Assembly: GCA_965153455.1 (NCBI GenBank)
Contig: OZ234500.1
Location: 5,580,001 to 5,644,000, forward strand
DNA: 64,000 nucleotides
From: Sphagnum compactum
Lineage: Eukaryota; Bryophyta; Sphagnopsida; Sphagnales
Reading direction: 5' to 3'
Of this stretch, positions 46,601 to 60,135 are shown piece after piece (position 1 is the first letter of the stretch; each line of letters begins with the position of its first letter). The translations under genes and the position numbers were made by a program. The notes below the pieces were generated by a model. The model saw only the letters and a program-made list of their open reading frames with translations, did no database searches and was not told the origin of the DNA.

Positions 46601-49040
46601 AGGAAAGAACGAATATGGTAATATAACTTTTAGGCAAGCCACGAAGCAACAAGTGAGAATTTTAATGCCGCATGTACATCCTTTAACCTAAGAGGGGCAT
46701 CTGTGTGCTAAACATCAAGACTACTGGGAGTAGCAAGTACATGCTTTTCATAGTCCAAGGCACCTTGGAAAAAAGAAGATGTGAAAGAAAAGGATCCCAA
46801 GGTAATGCCTAAAACCCTAATGCCCCAACAAGGGTACAAAAACCAAATGAAGGAAAAAACCTTGAAAGAAACAAAGCAACACACTTGCGAAGCTAAACCA
46901 CAAGGCTTACCAAATCTAACTAGGAAAGGAAGTGATGAAAAACCTAAGATGTAACTGAAATATGCTTAATGATGGCAGGGTGTCATTTATAATGGAAGGA
47001 AATAATCAAAACAAGAAAAGGTCAGTTGAATTATGAAAGGCACCAAAATGAATTAGGGCAAAAAAACCCCCTTTATGGGTGCAAATGGAAGATTCAATAA
47101 AAGAAATATTGCTTTTAAGGGATTGGTGACTAAAAAATTAAAAACAATTATGTAAAAAATAAATATATGAATGAAAGGTATGAACTAAAACAATTGACCA
47201 TTTACAACATGCAACTTTAAAAATATAATCATATGTTTGAACAAGCAAGAAAAGGCATCATTAGGGAAAAATAAAAAAAGATGCCATGCAGTAACATTGT
47301 TTGAATATCAAATTATGTGGTCGAAAGGAAATCTGAAGATTAACGACACCTTTTGTCTTAAAACAACTGGGATGTATGAATATAATCAAGGTTTGAGGAA
47401 CCCTAGTAAAAGAACTCCAAATGGATCCAAACTTAATGCCCAAGTTATTGGAGGGGGATAGGGGATTTGGAGGATGGGGCACCATCATCAGCACTTGACA
47501 AACTAGCTTAAGAAACCTAACATTGCCTCTAATGGCACACCAAATCAAGACACATAAATAAGGCATCACAATTAGAACATGGGGTATCAACTAAAAAGGG
47601 GTTCAACTCATACTCTTAACACGCAACGAAGGTATGGTTAACTAATAGGTTCGAAACACCTTAACCGGATGAAATAGGATTGAAGTAAAAGTTGAAATGA
47701 TACAAGGGAAAGAGAGAAGGGCCAAAATTACATGATGAGGCCCATGTAGAAAGACAATAAGCTGAAAGGCTGCTAGGGGCATGAGTGGGGGGAAAAGAAT
47801 TAAAGGACATGTTTTTTATCGAAAGAAGAACCTCCATTGAACAAACTAACATGCATTACACCACAAACTAGGAAGAAGAAGCAAAAGTGAAAGACAACAA
47901 CAACAATAAAGGCAAGGGAACAAAACCAAAAGACCAAAAGTGAAAAAAAAAAACCAAGAAACAATCACATAAAAAAGTAAGAACTTTAAGGATCACAAAT
48001 GAAGGAGTTTAATGTTGCCACACATGTTAATGAAGCTATAAACATGAAGCACCAAAAAAAACAAAAGCAATACCAAAATTAATAACAAAAAAATAACCCA
48101 AAAAAAAAAAGACATGCAAGAAAGTTGTGCAAATCACAAATCATAAATAGCTTGAACCTTGAGCAAGGTGGGGCCCAAGCTTTCACTTGGGTAGGTTTTT
48201 ATTCTTGTGAAAGAAATAATTTTGCAAAAGAATTGTTACCAAGGCCATTGGGTATACTACCAAGGAACTTATATTTTGAACACCATACCCACCAACTTAA
48301 ATTTGAAGCCTTGGAAACCTTAACGTAGAAAATTTAAATATAGACTTGACGTAATGCCCTAAACACTAAACCTTAACTACCTAGATCCTTAGTTTGAGAA
48401 CTAGACTTGGGTAAACCCTTTTACCCCATTCAAGTGTTTAATTTTTGAAATTCTTACATGGAACCAGTTCGTAGGTGTTGATTCTCAATTAGATGATGAC
48501 CAACAAGGTGTTTATTGAGTTGGGTAATCACATAAACAAATATCCATTGATTTTCAATGGGAGATCATGCGTAAAAGTTGGCCAAGTACACATGCACCCC
48601 TCTTTGTGATACTAACCCAACACTTATTTTAACGAAGTTAACATTCCAACTAGAATGAATTATGGTATAATTTCTTGGTGGGAGCTTGCAAAATATGAAT
48701 GTGCAATGTTATCCACTAAAATTTAATTTGATCAACAATATATTGAGGTCAAAGCTTGCAACATAATCATGTTTAACTTTGTGATTTTGTTTTGTGATAC
48801 AATTTTTTTCCATGTTTTGAATAAATTTCATTGGAATACACACATTTTGAATATTATTGTGTGTGGTTAGTATCATGTTTATTTGACTTCCAACTTATTC
48901 CATTCTTGTTTATCCTAGTTGGTTGTGGTGATAATAGTTATTTAAATGCCTTTGACAAGTAAAACACCATCTTATTTTGGGCACATTCATATTAAATTTG
49001 TATTTGACCTTTAGGTTACCACAAGCCATAACTTCTAGTG
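43690..49040. other. gene-free, AT- and purine-rich DNA
   Basis: Nothing here is supported as a gene. Many adenine-rich stretches (for example 44,750-45,000 and 47,860-48,110) share words such as CAAAAGTGAAA and AAGAGCCA, suggesting old repeats. The frames at 43,691-44,142 (plus) and 47,261-47,590 (minus) lack family signatures. Confidence 0.5.
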
Positions 49041-49240
49041 TTACTACACCAAAATGCGTCTTAGTTCACTCTGGGTTTCACTAGATTTTGAGTGAATTTG
49101 GACATTTTTACTTGGTGAAATTGATTAACCCCGTAGTGAACAAGGACTAGTTGCTATGGACAATGGTTTCATTAGTACTTAGTGAAACAATGCGACTCTC
49201 AAGTGAAATATAAATTTACTAAACCATTCACTTGTTAATT
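49041..49240 (+). mobile_element. possible end of a CACTA-type element
   Basis: ACTACACCAAAATGCG resembles the ends of plant CACTA transposons (though the preceding bases read TT, not C). It is followed by many GTGAA/TTCAC words (AGTTCACT, TTTCACT, GAGTGAAT, GTGAAATT, TAGTGAAC) that resemble subterminal repeats. I found no matching opposite end in the window, so this is only a candidate. Confidence 0.3.
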
Positions 49241-49849
49241 AATTAACTAACCAGCATGGAAATCAATTAAAATTAAATTATTTAATATATAATATTATTG
49301 ATAAGTTCATGATTTTCAGCCTATGATTTATTAACATGTGTCACTACCTAAGTTAGGTTAAAAACCTAACCTATGTAGGTAGCCCACATAATCAACCTAG
49401 GCAGTTATTCTAAGGAACTAGATAGGAGCATATTCGGTCAACATACCATTGTTGACCACACACAACACCACTTATGAAGTTTAATCCCTTAACCCTTAGA
49501 ACGGAAGCAAACACCCCTACCATCAAGCCACCCCACTTGTTGTGATAATATGTTACATTATATTTTATTTATCAAATACTTCATTTTAAACATTATAAAA
49601 ACATAGACTTTGAAAATTCATAGATTATTGAGATTTTTGTTCAAACGAAATGATTCAAATTTTTTTTTAAATTCAATAATATACATAATTTCATTTATTT
49701 CCTTTTGAAGTGTAAAATCATTTGAACAAAAAAAGTTGAATATCATTATTCATGACATTTCAATGACCATTCTTTTGGAAAAAAAATGTTTAATAAATGG
49801 ATAAATTTTTTACTAATATAATAATACTACCTATGCTAAGCTACTTTCA

Positions 49850-51320
49850 ATTATTATATGGCTATTTTTCATTAATTTAAATTATTTCACCCTACATGAT
49901 TTATGGCTATTTATGGTTATTCTCAATTACTTTTGGTAATTTTTGGCTTATTTCACTTTAGGCTATTTTTTGTTATTCTAAATTACTTTTGGCTATTTTA
50001 GCTTATTTCAACTTAGGCTATTTTCGCCTATTGTAAGTTTTTTGGGCTATTCTATGTTTTTTTTGCTATTATAAATTATTTCACTTTAAGTTATTTGCAA
50101 TTATTGTAAATTACTTTTGGCTATTTTAAGTTATTTCATCTTAGGCTATTTCCGATTATGTGAAATTACTATTGATTACTTTTGACTATTGAAGGCTATT
50201 TCACCTTATGTTATTATTGGCAATTCTAGGTTATTGTAAACTATTTGACCTTAAATTACTTTTGTTTATTATAAATTATTTCACCTTAGATTATTTCTGG
50301 CAATTCTAAGTAATACTAATATATGGCTATTGGTTGTTCTTTTATTGGGGTTATTGGTGGTTATTAATGGCTATTGGTACCTATTTTATTAGTGGCTATT
50401 AATTGTTAGTTTATTAGTGGTTATTGGTGGCTATTCTATTAATGGTTATTGGTGACTAATATATTAATGGCTATTAATAGCTATTTTATTAATGGTTACT
50501 GATGGTTATTTTATCGGTGGCTATTTTTTTTATTAATGGCTATTAGTGGTTATTCTATTAGTGGCTATTCTATTAATGACTATTAGTGGCTATTCTATTA
50601 GTGGTTATTGGTGGTTATTTTATTAGTGACTATTAGTGGCTATTCTATTAATGGTTATTCTATTAATGGCTATTGATGGATATTCTATTGGTGGATATTG
50701 GTGTTTATTAATGGCTATTATATTAATGGATACTATATTAATGGATATTAGTGGCTATTCTATTAATGGTTATTGGTGGTTATTTTATCAATGGCTATTA
50801 ATAGCTATCATATTGGTGGCTATTCTATTAATGGGTATTGGTTGTTATTCTATATTGACTATTGGTGGTTATTCTATTAATGATTATTGGTGGTTAATCT
50901 ATTAATAATTATTGGTGGTTATTCTACTAATGGTTATTAATGGTTATTCTATTAATTTTTATTGATGGATATTCTATTGATGAATATTGGTGCTATTAAT
51001 GGCTATTATATTAGTGACTATTGGTGGTTATTCTATTGGTGGATATTGGTGCTTATTAATGGCTATTATATTAGTGACTATTGGTGGCTATTATATTAAT
51101 GGCTATTGGTGTTTATTTTGTTGGTGGATTTTTTATTAGTGGATATTAGTGATTATTAATGATTATTGTATTAGTGGCTATTGGTGGCTATTCTATTAAT
51201 GGCTGTTGGTGGATATTCTATTAGTGGATATTGGTGGTTATTAATGATGATTATATTAATGGTTATTGGTGAATATTTTATTGGTGGATATTGGTGATTA
51301 TTAATGTTATTATATTAGTT
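49850..51320 (+). repeat. 1.45-kb AT-rich minisatellite (GGCTATT-based)
   Basis: The word TGGCTATT or TGGTTATT recurs continuously. The early part (to about 50,300) alternates with ATTTCACCTTA/AATTACTTTT; the later part has units near 24-27 bp built from TTATTGGTGG, CTATTCTATTAA and TGGCTATT. Open frames such as 50,636-50,905 are repeat products. Confidence 0.9.
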
Positions 51321-51329
51321 CATTGCACT

Positions 51330-52451
51330 AGTGAACTGCACCTCACTTTTGTGATAATGTGTAAACTTGATGTCAAGAACAATTTGGCTTCAATTGGCTT
51401 TTAAGCAAGATTTTGCCATCTTCCATTGGAAGAACTATTTTAAAAAATTAATTTGTGAAAAGAAATGTACTTAAAAAATGTGAAAATTCTCTTGGCTACA
51501 CATTGGCCTATGGCCACAATAAATATTTAGAGGTTAAGTTTATAGACATTTTAAAAAAATAGGCCCCCAATAAGTCTTGAAACTATTTATTTAGTTAAAA
51601 ATATTTGAAAATATAGTTTAAAATATTTTGTCATCTACAAACAAGTTCATATAAATTTATCAATAATCAAAATAATCATATGTATAAATTAAAAATGACA
51701 AATTTTAATATTCATTCCATTTATTTAGATATAAAAATATTAATACATTCCAAACACAAGGGGTATTAAAAAATACAAAAGATAACCATCAAGAAATTAC
51801 AATCTATCTTTCATGGGTTTGTATTTGTAAACCTAAAGGGTCAATGTATGAAAAACATTTTCAATGACAACTACAAACAAACACATATTTTCATAAGAAA
51901 ATCACAAAAAAAATAAGGACAATCCTTTTCCAAGAACATCCCCCAAGCCTTGGGTGAAGCAACGCCCACATGAGCACTATGGTAAAAACCATTGTTGTTC
52001 TAGTATGAAGTTTTGGAGATACGAAGCGATTTGTGATATTAGGTTTGTTTTTTTAACTCCAAGTTTAGGTTTTTTTTTTTTTTAATTCCAATTTTGACAC
52101 TAGTATGTTATCAATGATAAGTTGTTTGTCATTCAATAAACCAGTATCAACACAAGTATCAAGCAATGGATAAGGGGCCAAATATCAACCTGGACTTTAG
52201 TATCAGATTTGTTCAAAGTGGGTTTGACAAGAAGTTTAAAAAAAAAACCAGCACAAGAAGCAAACATTATGCATTAAAGAGCAAACCACAACAAACAAAC
52301 ATGGAGCAAATTGAAGCCCACAAAGAATGTAAGGTTTAAGATTTTATAAAGTAGTGTCATGCACAAAATTGAGCATAAAATCTTAATAGATTTGTAGCCC
52401 ATCTAACATCATTGAACATCACAAATCCGCATCTTGGATTTTGTCTCTTCA
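51330..52451. other. AT-rich spacer, no gene seen
   Basis: No family signal on either strand. Confidence 0.5.
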
Positions 52452-52880
52452 TTATGTCTCTTCCAAATATCCTGCCTTCTCAAATAGGTCATCATTTTCT
52501 TCTAGCAACATATTTTCAACCACAAAAAACTCAACCAATTTATTTTCATGAACAAGCTTACAATCAAGTTGTGCATATGAAGGCCAATGTTTGTATATCA
52601 TGACAAGCTTGTGAAGATTCTCAACTCCAACATGACATCGTCGCAAACTAGTGAGCACACTTGCAACTAAAAATCTCAATTTGCGAACTTGGGATGCCCA
52701 AAAAATTTCCTACCAAAAAATCCACATTTGGGAACCTAGATTCATTGGCAGCCCACCACATTATTAATGGATCAAAACCATTTGCATTTTCCACATAAAA
52801 TTTGTGAAACAAAGATACTTGAACTTTGAAAAGAATTTTAGTAGCCTCTTGAGTTGAAGCAGAACCAGTGGTTCTTCGAT
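52452..52880 (-). pseudogene. hAT transposase C-terminal remnant
   Basis: On the minus strand the frame from about 52,880 reads ATKILFKVQVSLFHKFYVE, then WWAANESRFPNVDFL and FLGIPSSQIEI; after a frame change it continues at 52,679-52,452 with SLRRCHVGVENLHKLVM. This is the dimerisation domain typical of hAT transposases, from a different lineage than the 17.4-kb copy. No ends or target duplication were found. Confidence 0.8.
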
Positions 52881-53866
52881 TCTGTTCTTTTTTCGCAGAC
52901 TACCTGGAACTGAGGTCAAGCCTGAGGTTCAGTATCATTTTTGGGACTGAACTTGAATTTGAAAAATAAAACAATTTCCTATTCAACACCTTAATGCTGA
53001 ACCAGATATGGTCTACCATAAACAAACTAAGCAAAGTAAACAAAGGAAAGGGGTACTAGAAATTATTACGTGAATTCTACTTAAGTACAATAAAATGCTC
53101 ATTGTTGATTGTTAGGTAATTCAGTTAGCCTATTAAGTAGGTAGGTAGGCAGGTACCTATTTCCTCATCCAATGAAAGGGGCACTACTATGTACCTACCA
53201 ACCTATCTTTCCTAACTCTCTCCATCCATCCATCCAACCAACCAGCCAACAAACAAACAAATGGTCAGGAAATTGTAACACTATATTTTGACAAGAAATT
53301 CATTTCAAAGAAAAAGGGGGGGGGGGGGGGCGCTTGAGAAAGAAAAAAGACAATGTTTTTGTGATGAGCAAGAACAACAAGGGTAAGAAGAAGTTGCTCC
53401 AGGGTTGTGACAGAAGAATGGAAACTTGGAAGTTGAGTTTTCAATGATGATGATGATGATGTGGTGGTTTTTCTTTGGCTTTTTCTTGTTTTCTTGTCGT
53501 TTTGGGGATTTGGAATTGAAGTTTTTTCCTGCAGAAATCATCTGATCTTGCTGTGTCTACTATATAGTACCTAGACTTGTTGCAGAAAGAAGTTCAAGAA
53601 GAGTTTTTTTATATGTTCATTTGATCTGATCTTTGCTGTGTGTACAAAAGACCCAGGTGTTGCAGAATGAAGCTTTAAGGAGTTTTTAGCTTGAGGAGTT
53701 GCAGAGGGAGACACATAGTATACAGGTAGAGAGAACAGGGGAACATTGCATGCAAAGCTCATGGAGAGAGTCCATATCCATGCATGTCTCGGGAGGTAGA
53801 GAGACATAAAGCAGGAAGTGTCTTGTCTTCTTGAAACTAGGAGCCCACCGTGTGGAGAGTCCAGAC
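52881..53866 (+). promoter_or_regulatory. upstream region of the coiled-coil gene
   Basis: It holds a GTAGGTAGG microsatellite-like patch (about 53,140-53,160), a CCATCCATCCAACCAACC patch (53,220-53,245), a poly-G tract and a (GAT)n patch (53,440-53,460). Transcription start not identified. Confidence 0.35.
53316..53330. repeat. poly-G tract (15 G)
   Basis: An uninterrupted run of 15 G following AAAAA and followed by CGCTTGAG. Confidence 0.9.
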
Positions 53867-56800
53867 ATGGGGAAGAATGGATGCAACGCAGAAAAGCTTG
53901 CTGCACAAGAACAAGAACAAGAAGTCCATGAAGAAAATGAAAAGAATGAGACAGTATACATAACACATTATGAGAAATATTGTGTCCATGATGGTTCCTC
54001 TGTCTGTCTTTCGCATGATCCAGGTAAAATGATTTTAGTCTCTGAATCCTTTCTCATTAGACTTTTTCTCTTCCGTTCATTTTTATTGCACTTCTTTCAA
54101 GTTGCACATTGTTTAAGTTGCAGAACTCATCATTGCCAGGAAGTTGAAAAGGTGGCAGTTTTGCAGCTTGTTGTTTTGTGGAAAAAAATCGAGCGGTTGT
54201 TGAGGAATATTGATTTAGACCTATGTTTGCAGCAGACACATTTCATTGTTGTGTCCTGCAAGTGATCTACCAAGTTCTTATACACACGATTCGTTGGGGA
54301 TCTACATATGATCACAACCGGATTGATGAGATTATGCCTTACGGATAATAGACAAATGGAGTGATGTTTGTTTGCAGATATTGTGAGTTTGAATTCTTCT
54401 ATTTCCTCATGAAATTCGTTGCTGAGTGGTGCACATGTGACTTACTTATCCGGAAGAAGGTGCAGGACGGTCTCACAAAGGCATCACATTGTCTTATGAT
54501 GTGGAGAGAGAGATCAAGGAAGATCATATGTCTCCATCTTCAGTTCTGCCACCACCACAAGGAGTTCATCAGTTCTTGCCTGCAAGCTGCGAGTCTGGTG
54601 ATACATCCTCCTCAGTAATGTCAAGTGTTGACAATGTAAGGCCCCAAACATGAGCTCAACCCTAATACCTCTTGAATTCCGTATGCCCATGGCTTATTCA
54701 GGTTCATACATATGCAGAACATGCATCATGTACCAGGTTTGAATGCAATGTCAGAAGATTTGTGCAGGAAATTTAGACCGGAATTCAGCCATGTGGGTTT
54801 CTTCACTGAAATCAACATAATGCAGGCTGGTTTCAACATTTAAACTTTTTGGTAATATTGAAAAGCTTAACTGAAACGTGATAGTGGTGGCCAAAGATTT
54901 CACTCTGCATATTAGACTTTGATTGGTGGAGAAATTTGTTTGGCAATGGAGTATCAGCAATCCACTTCCAGGGACCTTCATCAAAAACTGTCTGAACTTC
55001 AAGTTGCATTCAGGGCATCTGAAAGGTGATCACCTTCCCATTCAATGTTATCTCTCTTTGCTGCTGCCTTCAGGCATAACTCTTTTCCTATTCTTCTTTT
55101 TCTGAATTACAGTCCTGCAACAGGACTGATGTGTGCTTGGTAATATATTATTCTGAGTTTGGGATCGAGTGGGTTTGTCATGCAGTCCAGTGGGCGTTTC
55201 TCAAGTTCTGTGCATTAGTAATACTTGGAAGGAGTCTGAGTGTACCCAAGATACAAGTGAGTTTCAATGAGAAGGCTGCACCTGGGATCACCAGAGTGCT
55301 AGACTCTTTGCTGTCTTGTTTATTGTTTCCTTGATGATTGTCCCTTGGGGTGACAGGGTGAGGGAGGAGGCACAGAGAGAGACAGACTCTTTGCGTGTAT
55401 ATGTGGGGAGTGTGGAAGCTGCAGCAGCAGGCCTCCTTTCACGTGTTCAAGAGCTGGAGCACTTGCTTGCTTTGTGTATGCACCCCACTTTGATGTTCCT
55501 GTAGCCCTCTTTCTCAATTTCTGTCAGCATTCAGAGGAGAATGTTTGTCACCTCCTAATTTCATTTAGTGTTCTTGAATCTGTCCTCTTCGCATGAGACT
55601 CACCAAACATAATTCTACTCAATGTTCTGCCCAGCAACAAAGCCTAAAAGCTAAGCCTTCTGCTATCTGAAAACTCAGCTGAACTCCCATTGACTCAGGA
55701 ATGTGGAATTCTTCTTCATGCTTGAACCTTGCAGCATCCGTGGTAAAGAGTGGGCGCAACATAGATGTGGTGAGGGGAAGGGTAGCAACAGCAGCTACAA
55801 GGGAGGTGCAAAAACAGGCTGCTCAGGCAGCCCAGGCTATTGCAGCAGCCCGGGAGGCCACCATGGAGCTTGACAAGGTCCACACTGATTTATCCTGCCT
55901 CCTACTCTTATAGATCCAGGTTCAGGGACAGTTGTATGCATTCCCAAGGAATGCTGGAGATACTGTTGAGATCAACAACCATGCCCAACAAGCTTTGATA
56001 CTGCCTGGACAACTTGACTCCTTTCAGTGCAACCTGCTTACAGTAGAAAATGTGCAAGTATATTTTATTTTGTGTGTTTTCGGTGTCTGCTTACACTTGC
56101 AAATGGCTCAAATGGAAATTAGGTTTATGGTAAGGAGTATAGGGCATTTTACTGTTGTCTACAGGTCAGGAGGGAGACAAATGCATTGATAAAAGCACAA
56201 CGTGAAGAGATCAAGCGCCTCAACATTGAAGCAGCAGAGACCTGCATCCTTTATGAGGTACTTGGATTCTTTGTGAACTCCCTTTCCAGACCTTGAGGGC
56301 AGGATTAATTACCAGCTTCACCTCCCTAATCCGCTGCTCATAATGGAGATCTGAACTGAGTGAATGACTATCCATGAGGATGAAGTGCTGATGATGACAA
56401 CAATTATTACCACATCTGCTGTTGCAGGCAAGCAGGACAAAACTTCAAGATGTCACTCATCAATCTCAGAGACTGGTTAGTCTGATACCACATATTGGAA
56501 AGATTCTCTCACTTTGTGTCTTGAATCTTAAACTTCCAGTGCTCTTTTATCAATTGAAATGATGCAGAATCAACAGTGCAGACCACTGCCCATGACACTT
56601 CTCTTGGTGGAATTGGTTCAGAAACAAAATTTGGAGCAGCAGTCAAGCAATTTTGAAGAAGTGCACAAGGCCCATAAAGTGGAGCTTGCTTCCTTGCAAA
56701 AGAAATACGAAACCATGAAGGTGGACAATTTATCTGAAGGAGTTTCTCATAAATCTCAATTTCAAAGTTCAGAACATCACCACTGCATGCATGCCATTAA

Positions 56801-59800
56801 ACTCTAACATCAGTGCAGGTGGCAGCAAAAGAGAGAGGGAGTAAGAATACAGAACTGAAGAAGGCTAATGAGATAAGCAAAGTTGCAATGCGGAATTCTG
56901 AAAAGAGACTAGAAGAAGCTGTGTTGGAGAAGAAAGACTTGGTCCTTCAGGTTGAGATTTTGGAGCAACAGGTGCCCAGTTTTCATTCTTTCTGTGAACT
57001 TTTCAGCAAGTGTTGAAGTAAGCTTGTAACCATTAAAGGCTTGTACTGTATCCACAGAGTTTGAATCTCTGGTGATTGGCTCGTATGAAAACCATATATT
57101 GTATGTTTCAGGTGAAAAGTCTACAAATCCAAGATGTGTCAGCGGCCATTGCCCACTATGATCATGAACTGCACAGGGTTAGACTTTATCATTTCTTCCT
57201 GAACATGGTGGCTTTGTGAAGGAGTTTAGTGTCTGAAATGTGAGCATATGAAGTTATGTCAGTAATACTAGCATGTCATGCTTGGTTACATCCTCCCTCA
57301 CACATACAATTGCTTTTCATTTTGGAAACCTGAACCCTCACCAGGTTGCCTAAGTACTGAAAAGTCAGCTCAGTGATTCAACTTTGTTATCAAGAGTTGG
57401 GCGCTGTATCATACAGGTGAGAGCTTCACTAGGGGCAGAGAAGGCTCAGCTTCTGATTGAACTGGTATGCTTTCTGCAGCATTTAACATGACTTCAAAGG
57501 TTGCAACATTCCTGTGTTCCTTATAGTTCCTGATATCATATCTCAAAATGCAGTGAACCCATGTGATTGTATCATATGTTATGTATGCTAAATACAATTT
57601 AAACTGACATGGATGTCATTACCTTAGGTTTTTGCTCAATCTGCTTTTCAAGGCCATAGGCAACTATTTCTGGGTAATTTCATTGTTTTTTAATGGCACA
57701 GAAAGCACTTCAAAGCAGCAACATCCTTGGAAGAGTTTCAAGGGGTCCCCCTGCATTGTGGTCATTGCTGGCTATGGATGCAGGCTCAGCTTCGCCGCAG
57801 CAACCATAAATTGAGGGGAGAAGTAGAAGACTGGCAAGACAAGTTTGCACAATTGTCAAGCCTGAATGACATATTCCTCTATTCCAACCAGTCCTTGACC
57901 GCCAATAATTCAGATTCAGCAGACCATACTCCACCTGGCAATTGCAAACTAGAGTCCCCAGTTTGGAGAAGCACAGCCAAGAACCATGAATGTTGTAGGA
58001 CTCCACCTTCCCAAGGTCAGGTAATCTATGTTACAGCTGAATTTTGAAATGATTCTCTCTGAGAACTAAGCAGGGTATAGGTACAATCATCTGATACATC
58101 AAATATTATCCAAAACAGAGAGATCAAAACTGTCATTCCCTTGTATTGCAACCTGAAGAGTTTCTTTCTCCACTTACAGAATTGTGGTATGAAATTGGTC
58201 TTGATAAAACAGAATAGTATTTTTCCTGAATTTGGCTGATAAAGAACATCTTGTTCAGTTACACTATTAAATGCCAAGCAAGAGTCATGTGCTTAGAGGT
58301 CTTGCGAGCACAATTTAAAGGATTAAAACATGCAGGTCTATAAAGAGAACCTGCATATGGAGTTTTTGCTTATTTGATGTGGACATGACAGGTTTTCATT
58401 CATTTGAAGTCAGGGAACTTTTGTGTCCTATGTCAAAGGGGATGGTAATCACCCGACTTGATTTACCATTTAGACAATCATACCAGAAACTTGTTGTCTG
58501 TACTGTAGGAAGGTGCCAATCATGGCGTGAAAGTTGCTCCAGAGTTTTTTGCAAGCTCTTTTTGGGTAATTAATCACTGCAGTTCGTCCTCATATGAATC
58601 TGATGACTTGCTAGTGGCAAGGACACTGAAATGGTCATTTTATGAAAAACTGCAAGTTGTTGCTAATGAATAGCTCCATCAACATTGATCATTTTAAATG
58701 ATTTGATGGCAGGAGACGGACAAAGGGTGTGTTAGTGGGTCAACAGGAACATCATCGAGTCACACAGAGATCAGTGAGTCAAGGGATTCCATGCTTGTAT
58801 CTGAAGAACTATGGTCCAAATTAGCTTCTGCTGATCTCATCAGCAACACCAAGGAAGTCAATAAGCAGTTGGGAACCCACTCTGTCAATCAGCACACTCC
58901 TGAACAAAATTGCATGCTTGATCTCACTGAATTAAGCAGCAAAAACTCACAGGTACCTCCCTGAAGGAGTCTAAATGGCTTTGGTAGTACCAAGTGAAAG
59001 AGGGCACTCTAATTTAGTTCCAATTTTCTTTAGTTCTTTTTACTCTATTTGTTTCTGACATGTTATGAGATAACAAAATTATCTCTCTTTTTTACTGAAA
59101 CAGACTAGTATCACAGGGAGGAAAGTTCTGCAACATTTGTAAGAGTGGCATCTGATGGTTCTACTTTCTTTACATGTGTTGCATAAAACCCTTAACATGT
59201 TGTGCAGTTCAAATGTTTAGGCCAGCACTACATTGAAAGTGGCAGCCACTTGTTGAAAGATATCAAGCTTCTGGCTGCTGCTCACTGTGAAATTCTGAAG
59301 CTTAAAGAGGTAGGACATACTTCCCTTTCAACATGTACCCAAAGCGGTTGCAATAGAGTCAAGACATGCTTTGACCATATCCACTTATGTCATAGGATAA
59401 CCTGCTTATTCTAAAACTTGCCTCCTGAAAATTCAGAGCAATCCTCACTGAAGCTGTATCAATTTCTGTGCCTAACATTAACTTACCCTGCAATGATTTC
59501 TTTCCTTGTCTATTAGGTTGAAAGTATAGTAAGTTCATCACAGTTTTATACAAGTGATTGTCTTGTAATTGGAACTCTATTTTCTTCGTCTTACAGTTGT
59601 TATGATTTTGGTGTATATGGATCAAGTTTGAGACCTTGAGTCAAATGTCCATGACACTAAATATCTCAGGTTTCAATTCTTGTTAGTGTAAGAATTTCTA
59701 CTTGTTTAGTGAGGCAGATCAGAAATACTGTTTTTACATTGGAAAAAATGAAGGGTGATGGTGTTGTTGCAATAATCAATGTGTGTGACCTGGAAAGGCA

Positions 59801-60135
59801 AATGAGCAGCTACTGGCTGCGTGTCATTGAAGGAAGAGCAAGAGAGACAGTATCCTGCAACTTACAGTACTTAGGGCGAAGCTCAAAAGACTTGATTGAG
59901 ACCTGTTTGTCACCGTGTGTACTATTGCAGAATTGCTGTAATGATCTTCCTGTGTAAGCATCCTCATTCCTGAGGTGGGCACAGGTACTAGATTTCAATT
60001 CTCACAGTAAAATATACAAATTCAACCAAGCTCAGATGTTCTCTGCAGGGATTAGGGGAGTCAGAGCTTCGATCCAATTCTGTCCACAAGCTTTCCTTGT
60101 TTGTTTTGTTTGCTGTTCTTCATGTTGTTTTGTGA
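53867..60135 (+). CDS. coiled-coil protein with hydrophobic C-terminal tail
   Basis: Seventeen exons join in phase: 53,867-54,023, 54,466-54,635, 54,916-55,025, 55,357-55,475, 55,735-55,877, 55,914-56,057, 56,165-56,257, 56,428-56,475, 56,568-56,720, 56,819-56,971, 57,112-57,177, 57,417-57,464, 57,706-58,020, 58,713-58,952, 59,208-59,309, 59,718-59,849 and 60,049-60,135. The product is 759 residues. An acidic, Glu-rich N-terminus is followed by long heptad-like segments (RDLHQKLSELQVAFRASE, VREEAQRETDSLRVYV, REEIKRLNIEAAE, SEKRLEEAVLEKKDL) and a Ser/Thr-rich linker. It ends HKLSLFVLFAVLHVVL, a single hydrophobic segment at the very C-terminus, as in tail-anchored membrane proteins. I do not recognise the family; the layout resembles plant WIT-type nuclear-envelope proteins, but no specific motif proves that. 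The least secure junctions are those at 54,466 and 57,706. An acceptor at 60,320 could give an alternative end. Confidence 0.7.

Noticed and set aside
50636-50905. 89-codon hydrophobic frame that looks like a membrane protein
   Set aside because: It is a translation of the GGCTATT minisatellite.
57706-57814. Two other frames across the long exon of the coiled-coil gene
   Set aside because: Both hit stops near 57,810; only the frame starting at the 57,706 acceptor stays open to 58,020 and matches the phases on both sides.
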